Source: Acidihalobacter ferrooxydans (lineage in GTDB: Bacteria > Pseudomonadota > Gammaproteobacteria > DSM-5130 > Acidihalobacteraceae). From it: a stretch of 64,000 nucleotides of DNA. Location: contig NZ_CP019434.1 of NCBI RefSeq assembly GCF_001975725.1, positions 2,129,486 through 2,193,485 on the forward strand, written 5' to 3'. Shown piece by piece: positions 37,892 to 46,107 of the stretch. The notes below the pieces were generated by a model. That model searched no databases. It saw nothing but the letters and a program-made list of their open reading frames with translations, and was not told the origin of the DNA. A program made the translations under genes and the position numbers. Numbering within the stretch: the first letter of the stretch is position 1; each line of letters begins with the position of its first letter.

Positions 37892-38329
37892 ATGGACTCC
37901 ACCGACCCGCGCCGTAGCGTGCGGCTCAGCATCGTAACCGCACAAAGCGAGCTGTTTCGCGGCGAAGTCGACACCGTGATCCTACCCGCCCAAGCGGGCG
38001 AAATCTGCGTCCTTCCCGGCCACACGCCGCTATTGGCCCGCATTAATCCAGGCGAAGGCCGTTACCGCATCGGCAACGAATGGACCTACCTCTTCCTCGA
38101 GGGTGGATTCCTTGAAATCCAGCCCCACGAAGTCACCGTGCTCGCCGACACCGCAGTGCGTGCCGAAGCGATCGATGCACAGGCCGCGGCGGAAGCCGTC
38201 AAACAGGCGCAAAAGCGCGAAAGCAAAGCCCAGCTGCCTTACGACCAGCAACTCGCGCAACTCGAACTCATGCGTGCGCTGGCAATGCTGAAGGTGGCCG
38301 AGGATATGCTGCGCAAGCACCGCCGCTGA
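37892..38329 (+). CDS. atpC: F1 ATP synthase epsilon subunit homolog (orphan atpC)
   Basis: The 145-residue protein starts MDSTDPRRSVRLSIVTAQSE and shows the beta-sandwich signature 'VDTVILPAQAGEICVLPGHTPLLARI' and 'FLEGGFLEIQPHEVTVLADTA', then a C-terminal helical hairpin. These are the hallmarks of ATP synthase epsilon, the rotary stalk subunit that also inhibits ATP hydrolysis. No other atp gene is in the window. The frame opens at 37784 (overlapping the pfkA stop), but the family N-terminus fits only from 37892. Its partner F-ATPase and role here are unknown. Confidence 0.85.
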   Translation: MDSTDPRRSVRLSIVTAQSELFRGEVDTVILPAQAGEICVLPGHTPLLARINPGEGRYRIGNEWTYLFLEGGFLEIQPHEVTVLADTAVRAEAIDAQAAAEAVKQAQKRESKAQLPYDQQLAQLELMRALAMLKVAEDMLRKHRR

Positions 38330-38354
38330 GACGCGCGCACGAGCAGTGATGCCG

Positions 38355-38523
38355 CTAGTAGCCTGTCGGACTTGGAAAGAATCGGCTGCGACGATGGGAT
38401 AATGGGCCCATTCCCACGCTCTTTCTCGTCGAATAGAACTACTATTGTCCTCAAAAGACCGTGAAACTGGCCTCCATTCCCCACTCGCCTCGCTACGATT
38501 CTCCAAGTCCGATAGGCTCCTAG
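38355..38523. repeat. Family A dispersed repeat, copy A3
   Basis: Element of ~165 bp bounded by GCTAGTAGCCTGTCGGACTT and its near-complement ending AGTCCGATAGGCTCCTAG. The interior includes CGCTCTTTCTCGTCGAATAG and CATTCCCCACTCGCCTCG, which match copies A2 and A4. It lies 25 nt after the atpC stop. Confidence 0.9.
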
Positions 38524-38879
38524 CCGTCGGAACAGCGGTCGTGCGGATAACATGTGCCGCACATGAGGCACTCTTACCGAACGTCGCCTGTGCGAATGTC
38601 CTGTTAACTTTTGCTCCGGCCGCTAAAAGCTGCCCCTTCTGTCCGCCCATGCCGGTTCGAGACCAGACAGAGAAGCACCGCCGTAGCGGCCCTACGGCCC
38701 GCTTCGATCACGCCACATCGGGCCGGCCTATCGAAACACGCTCTGTTCGGGTTTTGAGCAAGGCCTCGGTTCGGCATTGCGTCCCTTGCCATGAGCAGGC
38801 CAATGCCTGCGGGCCGCGCCTCGATTCGCGACCTTGCTCAAGCCATCAAGGGGAGCAACCCTGAGTGACCGGAGCAAAA
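38524..38879. other. Intergenic stretch without a supported gene
   Basis: About 350 bp between the A3 repeat and the EamA gene stop. It has short open frames on both strands but none with recognisable protein features. Small palindromes such as CGTAGCGGCCCTACG (38681-38695) are present. I cannot assign a function. Confidence 0.4.
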
Positions 38880-39740
38880 TTAATCCGGCGGTCGCGCGAC
38901 CGCGATCCGCCGCCCCCAGAACGCCGCACCGACGATCATCAGGCAAGCCACGGCCAAGCTCGGGCTCAGGGACTGATGCCGGCTCAGCATCAACAATCCG
39001 GTGGAAAGCAAAGGCGTCAGAAATGCCAGCAGGCCGATACGACGCGGGTCGCCGATTTTCAGCGCCGCATCCCAGAGGAAAAAGGCGCCGCCCAGCGGCC
39101 CCAGCCCCAGCAGGACGATCAACAGCCAATCCTTCGCAGACAGTGTCGTGGGTGGTTCGAACACAGCATGACAGAGCAGCGAAAGCGCGCCGGCCAGCGC
39201 CGCGAAGGAGCCGACCGCGGCAGTCGGGAAATACGGCAAGCGCTTGGTGAGCAGAGAATAGCTGGCCCAGATGAAGGCCGAACCCAGGGCGAACGCGTAA
39301 CCAACCTGGAAACCGCCCGCGAACGGCTGGCCGGTTCCAGCGCCCAGAATCGCTAGCGCCGCTCCCGCGAAGCCGAGCGCCGCTGCCGGCACATACGCCC
39401 AGCGGAAAGGAACGGCGGGCAGATATAGCGGCGCCAGCACGACAATGCCCAGGGGCCAGAGGTAATTGACCAGATTGGCCTCGACTGGCGGCGCGTAACG
39501 CAATGCCATGAACAGCAGAAAGTGGAAGCCGAACAGGCCGCCGACGCCGATCGCCAGCGTGCGCGGCGGCACCCGCCACGCGCGCAGCCGAAACCGCGAC
39601 AGCGGCAAGGCGATCAGACTGCCTAGCAGCAGCCCGAGACCGGTCAGCAGAAACGGCGGCACCTGCGCGAGAACGACGCCGAGCGTGGCGAGCGAACCCC
39701 AAAGAGCGATGGCGGCGAGTGCGAGAAGTTCTGCTTTCAT
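38880..39740 (-). CDS. EamA/DMT-superfamily exporter
   Basis: The 286-residue protein has about ten spans in two EamA halves ('ALAAIALWGSLATLGVVLAQ', 'YAFALGSAFIWASYSLLTKR'), the drug/metabolite transporter fold; sequence layout resembles the YddG aromatic amino-acid exporter group. The substrate is not assignable. The open frame reaches 39785, but the ATG at 39740 gives the canonical N-terminus. An AraC-type regulator is just upstream on the same strand. Confidence 0.82.
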   Translation of the reverse strand: MKAELLALAAIALWGSLATLGVVLAQVPPFLLTGLGLLLGSLIALPLSRFRLRAWRVPPRTLAIGVGGLFGFHFLLFMALRYAPPVEANLVNYLWPLGIVVLAPLYLPAVPFRWAYVPAAALGFAGAALAILGAGTGQPFAGGFQVGYAFALGSAFIWASYSLLTKRLPYFPTAAVGSFAALAGALSLLCHAVFEPPTTLSAKDWLLIVLLGLGPLGGAFFLWDAALKIGDPRRIGLLAFLTPLLSTGLLMLSRHQSLSPSLAVACLMIVGAAFWGRRIAVARPPD

Positions 39741-39816
39741 GGGCGTCAGATTAGCTCGAAACGCCCGTGCGCAGCGCCGGTCCATCGTCGCCTAACGCCG
39801 GTTTGCAAACGCCTCG

Positions 39817-40530
39817 CTAACGGATCTCGGCGCGTTTCAAGGCCGCCTGCAGTGCGGACGGCGACCGGTACCCGCAACGACGTGCGGTTTCGGCGATGCT
39901 CAGGGTGGTGCGCAGCATCCGCGCATGCTCCAGGCGCAAGGCGCGCACCCACTGCATGGGCGCACAACCAAGTTCTTCAATGCAGCGCTGACGGAACTGG
40001 CTTTCGCTGAGCAGCGCGCGAGCAGCCAGATCGGCTGCGGTCAGCGGTCGGTGCAGATTGCCCAACACCCAGTCGCTTAGCGCTCCCCATTCCAGATGCC
40101 GCCGGGGGCGACGCGCGGCAGCGGGCAGTCCCCAGTCGCGCGCCAGCAGCAAGGCGCCGAGCACCGGCGAACTGCCGGGCGCGGCGAGCGTATGCGCAAG
40201 ATAGACGGCGAGATGATGCGCGGCGAGAGCATCGCGTGGGCGGGCCGGGCGCCGCTCCCAGAACGCGTCGTGCGTGTCCAGCACCAGGCAGCGGCACCCC
40301 TCCGGCGATTCGAAATCGTGCCGTTCGCCGGGCAACAGGCGCAGCGCGCCGCCCGGCGCGAGCGTCATGCCGCGCCCCTCCACTTCCATATCCAGCGTAC
40401 CGTGCAGCGCCCACAGCACCTGCACGTGATCATGCACGTGCGTCCCCGTTACGGCATCGTAACGGCGCACGGTCAACCGGCTCTGATCTGCGGCATTCGT
40501 GGGGAACGATTCCACGGCTCCGGTCTCCAA
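39817..40530 (-). CDS. AraC-family transcriptional regulator
   Basis: The 237-residue protein has an N-terminal cupin-like sensing domain ('HVHDHVQVLWALHGTLDMEVEG', 'LLPGERHDF') and a C-terminal double helix-turn-helix ('LTAADLAARALLSESQFRQR', 'SIAETARRCGYRSPSALQAA'). It lies 76 nt upstream of the EamA exporter gene and in the same orientation, so local control of that exporter is plausible. The start at 40530 abuts the yceI stop (40532). Confidence 0.85.
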   Translation of the reverse strand: METGAVESFPTNAADQSRLTVRRYDAVTGTHVHDHVQVLWALHGTLDMEVEGRGMTLAPGGALRLLPGERHDFESPEGCRCLVLDTHDAFWERRPARPRDALAAHHLAVYLAHTLAAPGSSPVLGALLLARDWGLPAAARRPRRHLEWGALSDWVLGNLHRPLTAADLAARALLSESQFRQRCIEELGCAPMQWVRALRLEHARMLRTTLSIAETARRCGYRSPSALQAALKRAEIR

Positions 40531-40531
40531 C

Positions 40532-41077
40532 TCAATGCATCAGCAAAAGGTGCGCCTTGATCGTCACCGTTTTGCTGATAATCGACGCACTTGCCCACTG
40601 GCCCTGCCCGACGCCGAAATCCAGACGATTCACCGTCGCCTGCGCGTCAAGCGTGGCCGTTTTGCCGTCATTGTGCAGTTCGGCATGCAGGGGCACGGCC
40701 TTGCTCACGCCGCGCAGCGTGAGCGTACCCAGGACTTCGATCGGCCCCTTGCCGTTCCAGCGGCACTGCGTCGCCCGGTAGATCGCCTGGGGATAATGGG
40801 CGATGTCGAAAAATGGTGTGCTCCTGATCTGCGTGTCGCCGGTCGGATTCCCGGTCTTCGCGCTGCCTGGATTGATCGTCACATCGAAGCTGCAGGCGTT
40901 CGGATGTTTTGGATCGAGTGTGATGCGCCCGGAAAAGTGTTCGAATTTTCCATGCAGCGGCGCTTGCTCAAACGAAGTATCGAAATCGAGCGTACTGCCC
41001 GGCGCAATAGTCCAGGTCGCGGCAGACGCCGCAGCGCTCAGGCCGCACAATGCACACAATACAAACAGACGTTTCAT
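40532..41077 (-). CDS. yceI: YceI-family periplasmic lipid-binding protein
   Basis: The 181-residue protein has a signal peptide (MKRLFVLCALCGLSAAASA) and the YceI lipocalin-like barrel ('FDTSFEQAPLHGKFEHFSGRITLD', 'FGVGQGQWAS'). YceI proteins bind long isoprenoid lipids in the periplasm. It overlaps the cytochrome b561 gene by ATGA, the classical yceI-cybB pairing. Confidence 0.92.
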   Translation of the reverse strand: MKRLFVLCALCGLSAAASAATWTIAPGSTLDFDTSFEQAPLHGKFEHFSGRITLDPKHPNACSFDVTINPGSAKTGNPTGDTQIRSTPFFDIAHYPQAIYRATQCRWNGKGPIEVLGTLTLRGVSKAVPLHAELHNDGKTATLDAQATVNRLDFGVGQGQWASASIISKTVTIKAHLLLMH

Positions 41078-41646
41078 TTCGCACCTCGCTTCGAAAATGG
41101 CAGCATTCGACGCAGAACATCGTCATCCAGACGCCAGTGGTGATCGAGCGCCGCCCAGATGTGCACCATCAGCACGGTGAACAACGCGATGAAGGCCGCC
41201 CGATGCGCCAGCAGCGCGACCGCGGCCAAAGAGGCAGAGACTGGCGCGATGGCAGGCAGTTGCAGCATGCCGAACCACGGCAGCGGAAACCCGGATGCCG
41301 AATTGTAGACCCAGCCGGACAGCGGCAAGGCGAGCAGAAGGAAATACAGCGTCACATGCACCAGCCGCGCACCGCGCCACTGCCAGAGGCTCATCCCGCC
41401 GGGGCGCTGCGGATGCGGGTCGTAAGCCCGCCATGCAAGGCGCAGGAGCACCAGCGCCAGAATCGTCATGCCGATGGATTTATGCAGCAGATAAATCTTG
41501 AGCTTGGCGACCGACAGCGGCAGACCCACCATGTACAGCCCGATCAATGCCTGGATAGCGATCAGCAGTGCCACTATCCAGTGGAAGAACCGGGCCAGGC
41601 CGCCCCAACGGGTCGGCGTGCTGCGCAATGCAGGCAAGACTTTCAT
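41074..41646 (-). CDS. cybB: Cytochrome b561
   Basis: The 190-residue protein has four spans with heme-ligand His positions ('LARFFHWIVALLIA', 'YLLHKSIGMTILAL', 'HVTLYFLLLALPLSGWVYNS', 'VLMVHIWAALDHH'), fitting a di-heme b561 that oxidises ubiquinol in the inner membrane. The ATG at 41646 is chosen over 41670. Co-transcribed with yceI (4-nt overlap). Confidence 0.9.
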   Translation of the reverse strand: MKVLPALRSTPTRWGGLARFFHWIVALLIAIQALIGLYMVGLPLSVAKLKIYLLHKSIGMTILALVLLRLAWRAYDPHPQRPGGMSLWQWRGARLVHVTLYFLLLALPLSGWVYNSASGFPLPWFGMLQLPAIAPVSASLAAVALLAHRAAFIALFTVLMVHIWAALDHHWRLDDDVLRRMLPFSKRGAK

Positions 41647-41792
41647 GCGGCCATGACGCATCGACCGCACAGACGGCCCATTCGCCGATCCACGCGATTC
41701 GGGGAAGCCGGCCTGTACAAAAGCAAAAAATCGCGCAAGACTGCTGCCTCGGTATAGTGTATTGATCGCTGTCCTTCGGTTCGGAACATACG

Positions 41793-42092
41793 ATGTCGAA
41801 AGCCCTCTCGCAAGTCGCCTTCACGCAGCAAGTCGAGCGATTGTTCGACGAGCATGGCGCTGCCACTTTTGCCGCACCACGCGGACACTTGCCGCAAGTC
41901 ACGCTATTCGTCGAGGACGACACCGTGATTGCAGAATCGGCGCAAAGCCCCAGACATCGCTACGGCGTCTTCTGCGAACTCGACGCCCCGTTGACAGATG
42001 CAGCACTGGATGCGCATGTCAGGCAGTGGCTGCACTCCGGCACCGCATACGAATTATTTATAAGCATGAACGTCTGTCGCTACAACTGCTAA
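41793..42092 (+). CDS. Small protein of unknown function
   Basis: A 99-residue protein (MSKALSQVAFTQQVERLFDE...) with an acidic middle and a Cys-containing tail ('NVCRYNC'). I do not recognise the family. TATAGT at 41753-41758 may be its -10 element. It is alone, divergent from cybB and convergent with the diguanylate cyclase. Confidence 0.6.
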   Translation: MSKALSQVAFTQQVERLFDEHGAATFAAPRGHLPQVTLFVEDDTVIAESAQSPRHRYGVFCELDAPLTDAALDAHVRQWLHSGTAYELFISMNVCRYNC

Positions 42093-42279
42093 CCGGCACC
42101 GGCGCACACCCGCATGCAGTCCGGATAGTTCACAATTTTCCACTGACCTCGCAGGACTGTTGATCGCACAAGGGATGGTTCTCCAGTCGACCGGCATCAT
42201 CGATATGCCGCTGCATGGAGGCTCCCTTGTAAAACCCATAGCCGGCGCGGCATCGGGACAGGCGCATGAAACATCCGGG

Positions 42280-43784
42280 CTAATGCTCCCGTTCATTCCT
42301 GGATATATTTTCAGCCCCAGACGCCATGCCGGGCGTATAGACGCGCACAGCAGCCTCATCATCCAGTTTGGCATAGTACATCGCCACATCCGCGAACTGC
42401 ATCAGGTCGCCGGAATTATGCGCGTGCTGCGGGTACAGGGCCACGCCGATACTGGCCGCAATATGCAGTTCGCGACCATCGACTACGAATGGCCGCTGCA
42501 ATGCCTCAACGATCTTTTCAGCCGTCACGGTGGCGTCGGCGATTGACTGCAACGCGTGCAACAGCACCACGAATTCATCGCCACCGACCCGCGCGATAAA
42601 ATCCGACTTGCGCACACAGTCGAGCAAGCGCTGGCTCACCTGCTGCAGCAAGGCGTCACCCGCCGCATGGCCAAAAGCATCGTTCACCGGCTTGAATTTA
42701 TCCAGATCGATGAACAGCACCGCCAGCGATGTACCTTCGCGTTCCGCAGCAAGCAAGGCCCGATCCAGGCTCTCGTTGAGCAGGATACGATTGGGCAGAT
42801 CCGTGAGCGTATCGTGGTACGCGAGATGCTGCACAGCCTCTTCGCTGCGCTTGCGATCCGTGATGTCGTAAAACCACATCAGGTTGGCTGGCTTATCGTG
42901 GTACTGCGTGCGCAAAAATGTTGCGAGCACCCATTGCTGCACGCCAGATGCGGCTATTTCAAGCAAGTGATCGGAAATTTCCTCGCCCGACGCGAGCCGA
43001 CTGCGCAGGGCAGCATAGGCGTCAGGATCCGCGAACAGCCGCGCTGGTTCGGCATGGAGCAGGCTGTCGAGCGGGAGGCGCATCAAACGCGCATAGCTCT
43101 GGTTGGCAAACAACACCTTGCCGGTTTCCACATCCGTCATACAGGTTGCCACCGGGCTGTGTTCGAGCATGCTTCGGAAGCGCGCCTCGTCTTCGACGGC
43201 TTTCGTGCGCAGGCGATAATTCTCATGCAGCGTGCGTTCGATCCGCGTGCTGGTCAGTACCACGAAGACCAGAAACAGCAGCATCATCGCGCTCATGCCC
43301 AGGTAAAGTTCTCCGCCCTGCAGCGCGATAAACACGAGCAACGGAGTCACCGCCGGAACGACGAACCCCACGGAACTGGCACGATCGATCGCCAGGGAGA
43401 TCATCGCGGCAGCAGACAAACCGCCGGTGACAAAGACCAGGTAGGTGATATCCGCGACCTGCGCGGCCTGAGACAGCACCACCCCACCAATGCCCCATGC
43501 GACGCCGGTCGCAATCGCGCCCGCGCGAAACAGCGTGAGGGCCCCTGCATTCGCGTCACCCGCGCACGCTTCCAGGCCACGAGCGTGCCGAAGCGAAAAA
43601 CCAGCGCCGCGCAGAATATAGCCGCCCAGCTGAACAAGACAACCGGGGAAACAATCGCGCTCTGCACGATCAGGACAATTGCCGAAAAAAACAGATAACT
43701 GAATAGCGTGGTCGGCAGATGACCGTAAAGAAATCTGACCTGTTCGCCCTGGTAGGCCACCCTACTGTAATGGTTATCGATCAT
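42280..43784 (-). pseudogene. Membrane PAS-GGDEF diguanylate cyclase with a frameshift
   Basis: Two minus-strand frames together encode one protein. The N-terminal part (from ATG 43784) starts 'MIDNHYSRVAYQGEQVRFLY' with spans. A second frame continues (through 'LTLFRAGAIATGVAWGIGG') into further spans, a PAS domain (~130-240) and GGDEF ('VGGDEFVVLL') ending at 42280. The frames switch near 43552-43565; inserting one base there would join 'WKRARV' to 'DANAGALTLF'. The portion from 43482 down is intact and could still be made from a GTG. Either a real inactivating -1 frameshift or a sequencing error. Confidence 0.75.
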
Positions 43785-43876
43785 GCCGGGCGTCACGTCT
43801 GGCTGATTAGCGTTTCTTGGAGTATCGCATAGAATCCGCAGCGCTGCCGCATTTGATCCGAAGAATGCCGACTCCA

Positions 43877-44037
43877 GGAGCCCGTCGAACTTGGAGGATC
43901 GTAGCGAGGCGAGTGGGGAATGGAGGCCAGTTTCTCGCTCTTTTGAGGACGAGTGGTTCTATTCGACGAAAAAGAGCGGGGAAATGGGCCCATTATTCCA
44001 TCGCCGCAGCCGATTCTTTCCAGGTCCGACAGGCTCC
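43877..44037. repeat. Family A dispersed repeat, copy A4 (inverted)
   Basis: A 161-bp element with terminal inverted repeats GGAGCCCGTCGAAC and GTCCGACAGGCTCC. It is in the opposite orientation to A2/A3 and contains CATCGCCGCAGCCGATTCT, also found inside pelE. It lies five bases past the rarA stop. Confidence 0.9.
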
Positions 44038-44042
44038 CAGGC

Positions 44043-45398
44043 TCAGGTCGAGGGTTTATCGCGCGCGCCGCTGGCCGATCGGTCGCGGGCGCGCAGTTCG
44101 TCCAGCCGGGCGCGTATTCTAGCCTCCAGGCCGCGCTGGGTCGGTCGATAGAAATGCTGCTCTTCCATGCCTGCGGGAAAGTAGTGCTCGCCCGCGGCGT
44201 AGGCATCTGCCTCGTCGTGTGCGTAGCGATAGTCCTTGCCGTAATCGAGTTCCTTCATCAGGCGTGTCGGCGCGTTGCGCAAATGCAGCGGCACCTCCAG
44301 CGAACCATGCTCGCGCGCCGCGCGCATCGCTGCCCCGAATGCTTTGTACACGGCGTTGCTCTTGGGCACTGCAGCCATGTACACGACGGCATGCGCCAGC
44401 GCCAGTTCGCCTTCCGGCGAGCCCAAGCGTTCGTAGGTGTCCCATGCGTTGAGCGCCAGATCAAGCGCGCGGGGGTCGGCATTGCCGATGTCCTCGCTGG
44501 CGAAGCGCACCAGACGCCGGGCAATATAGAGCGGATCGCAACCGCCATCGAGCATGCGGCACATCCAGTACAGCGCGGCATCGGGGCTGGAGCCACGCAT
44601 AGATTTGTGCAGGGCGGAGATCTGATCGTAGAAATATTCGCCACCCTTGTCGAAACGTCGCAAGGTCTGGCTGGCCACTTCGCGGACCACGGCCTCATCA
44701 AGCACGCGGCGGCCATCGGCCTGCGCGTGCGCGAGGTCGGCGGCCAGTTCCAGCAGGTTGAGCGCGCGCCGCGCATCACCGTCAGCGGCGGCGACCAGCA
44801 GTTCGGCGGCTTCGTCTGGCAGTTCAATGCCCTGCGCGCCGAGTCCGCACTCGGCATCGCTCAGCGCCTGACGCAGCACGGCCTGCACGTCCGCAGGTTC
44901 CAGCGACTTGAGCACATAGGTGCGTACGCGCGACAGCAAGGCGTTGTTCAGCTCAAAGGACGGGTTTTCGGTGGTTGCGCCGACGAAGAACAGCGTGCCG
45001 TCCTCGACATGCGGCAGAAAAGCGTCCTGCTGCGCCTTGTTGAAGCGATGCACTTCGTCGACGAATAACACCGTCGGGCGTTGCTCGCGCTCGCGCGCGG
45101 CGCGTGCCTGCCCCACTGCTTCGCGGATGTCTTTGACGCCGGCCAGCACAGCGGACAAAGTCAGAAATTGCGCTCCACCCTGATTCGCCATGAGGCGCGC
45201 CAACGTCGTTTTGCCGGTGCCCGGCGGCCCCCACAGAACCATCGAATGCAGATGCCCTTCGGCAATGGCCCGCCACAGCGGTTTGCCTGCGGCCAGCAGA
45301 TGACGCTGCCCGATCACCTGCTCCAGGCGGCGCGGCCGCATCCGGTCAGCCAGTGGGCGAAAGGCGTCCTCGGCCTGCTGGGCGAACAAGTCGTCCAT
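44043..45398 (-). CDS. rarA: Replication-associated recombination ATPase RarA
   Basis: The 451-residue AAA+ protein (MgsA/WRNIP1 family; E. coli 447) has Walker [10 protein letters not shown] (~57-65), Walker B '[10 protein letters not shown]', sensor 'GATTENPSF' and the C-terminal MgsA tetramerisation region ('[14 protein letters not shown]'). It acts at stalled replication forks. The stop of lolA overlaps its ATG (TGATG). Order ftsK-lolA-rarA is the usual gammaproteobacterial one. Confidence 0.96.
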   Translation of the reverse strand: MDDLFAQQAEDAFRPLADRMRPRRLEQVIGQRHLLAAGKPLWRAIAEGHLHSMVLWGPPGTGKTTLARLMANQGGAQFLTLSAVLAGVKDIREAVGQARAAREREQRPTVLFVDEVHRFNKAQQDAFLPHVEDGTLFFVGATTENPSFELNNALLSRVRTYVLKSLEPADVQAVLRQALSDAECGLGAQGIELPDEAAELLVAAADGDARRALNLLELAADLAHAQADGRRVLDEAVVREVASQTLRRFDKGGEYFYDQISALHKSMRGSSPDAALYWMCRMLDGGCDPLYIARRLVRFASEDIGNADPRALDLALNAWDTYERLGSPEGELALAHAVVYMAAVPKSNAVYKAFGAAMRAAREHGSLEVPLHLRNAPTRLMKELDYGKDYRYAHDEADAYAAGEHYFPAGMEEQHFYRPTQRGLEARIRARLDELRARDRSASGARDKPST

Positions 45399-46015
45399 CA
45401 GAGCATGTTGACAACGTCCACGCCTTTGGGCGGAACGAACCGGAAGTCGCTGGCCGGCAACGTCTGATTGCGCTTCACGGCGCTGAAATCTATGACGGTG
45501 CGATGTCCAAACTGGTCGAACATGACCATCCGCACGACCTTGCCGGCGTGCAGACCGAGCAGGATGCTCTGAAACTGACTGTTGCGCGTATCCTTGGGCA
45601 CGAGTTTCACCCAGGCCAGAGCGTTGCGAGTACCGTCATCGCTGAGGGTGTATGCATCGCTGAGCGGCGCGCCACCGCCGAGCAGCATAATCGGCGCCCG
45701 CCCGAGGGTCTTGCCCACCGCCCGCACGGTCACCTGCGCCAGTCCCTTGTCGTAAATCCACAATTTGTGGCCATTGGATACCAGCACCTGTCGATGCGGC
45801 GTGACGTAGCTCCAGCGAAACCGGCCAGGTCGAGCCAGTTCGAATGTGCCGCTGGAATGGCTGATTTCCGGGCCATTGGTTTCATAAACCTTTTGCGTAA
45901 AACGGCCGCTGAGCGTGGTCGTGCTCTGAAAAAAATGTTCCAGCGTGGCGACCGCGTCGGCATGCGCACCGGCACTGAATACGAATAGACATAAAGCGAT
46001 TAGCAAGCGGGGCAT
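45398..46015 (-). CDS. lolA: Periplasmic lipoprotein carrier LolA
   Basis: The 205-residue product has a signal peptide (MPRLLIALCLFVFSAGAHA) and the LolA barrel ('LSGRFTQKVYE', 'ELARPGRFRWSY'). LolA ferries lipoproteins from LolCDE to LolB. The frame extends upstream, but the ATG at 46015 has GGAG about 10 nt before it and gives the correct signal peptide. Confidence 0.93.
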   Translation of the reverse strand: MPRLLIALCLFVFSAGAHADAVATLEHFFQSTTTLSGRFTQKVYETNGPEISHSSGTFELARPGRFRWSYVTPHRQVLVSNGHKLWIYDKGLAQVTVRAVGKTLGRAPIMLLGGGAPLSDAYTLSDDGTRNALAWVKLVPKDTRNSQFQSILLGLHAGKVVRMVMFDQFGHRTVIDFSAVKRNQTLPASDFRFVPPKGVDVVNML

Positions 46016-46036
46016 CGGGAACTCCATTGACGTTGA

Positions 46037-46106
46037 TCCCTGATAGTCCATTATGAGGAGGTGATGATCGAGCAAGGGTGCCTCTTCTAATGGATTCTCC
46101 GGGTTC
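46037..46106. repeat. Family B palindromic repeat, copy B4 (short)
   Basis: A ~70-bp element: the left side CCCTGATAGTCCATTATGAG matches B1, and the right side GAATCCATTAGAAGAGG (complement strand) matches the left end of B2. It fills the gap between ftsK and lolA. Confidence 0.7.
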
Positions 46107-46107
46107 A

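Noticed and set aside
38610-38670. tRNA-like T-arm string GGTTCGAGACC near 38652
   Set aside because: Flanking sequence does not form a T-stem or an acceptor stem, and no anticodon arm is present.
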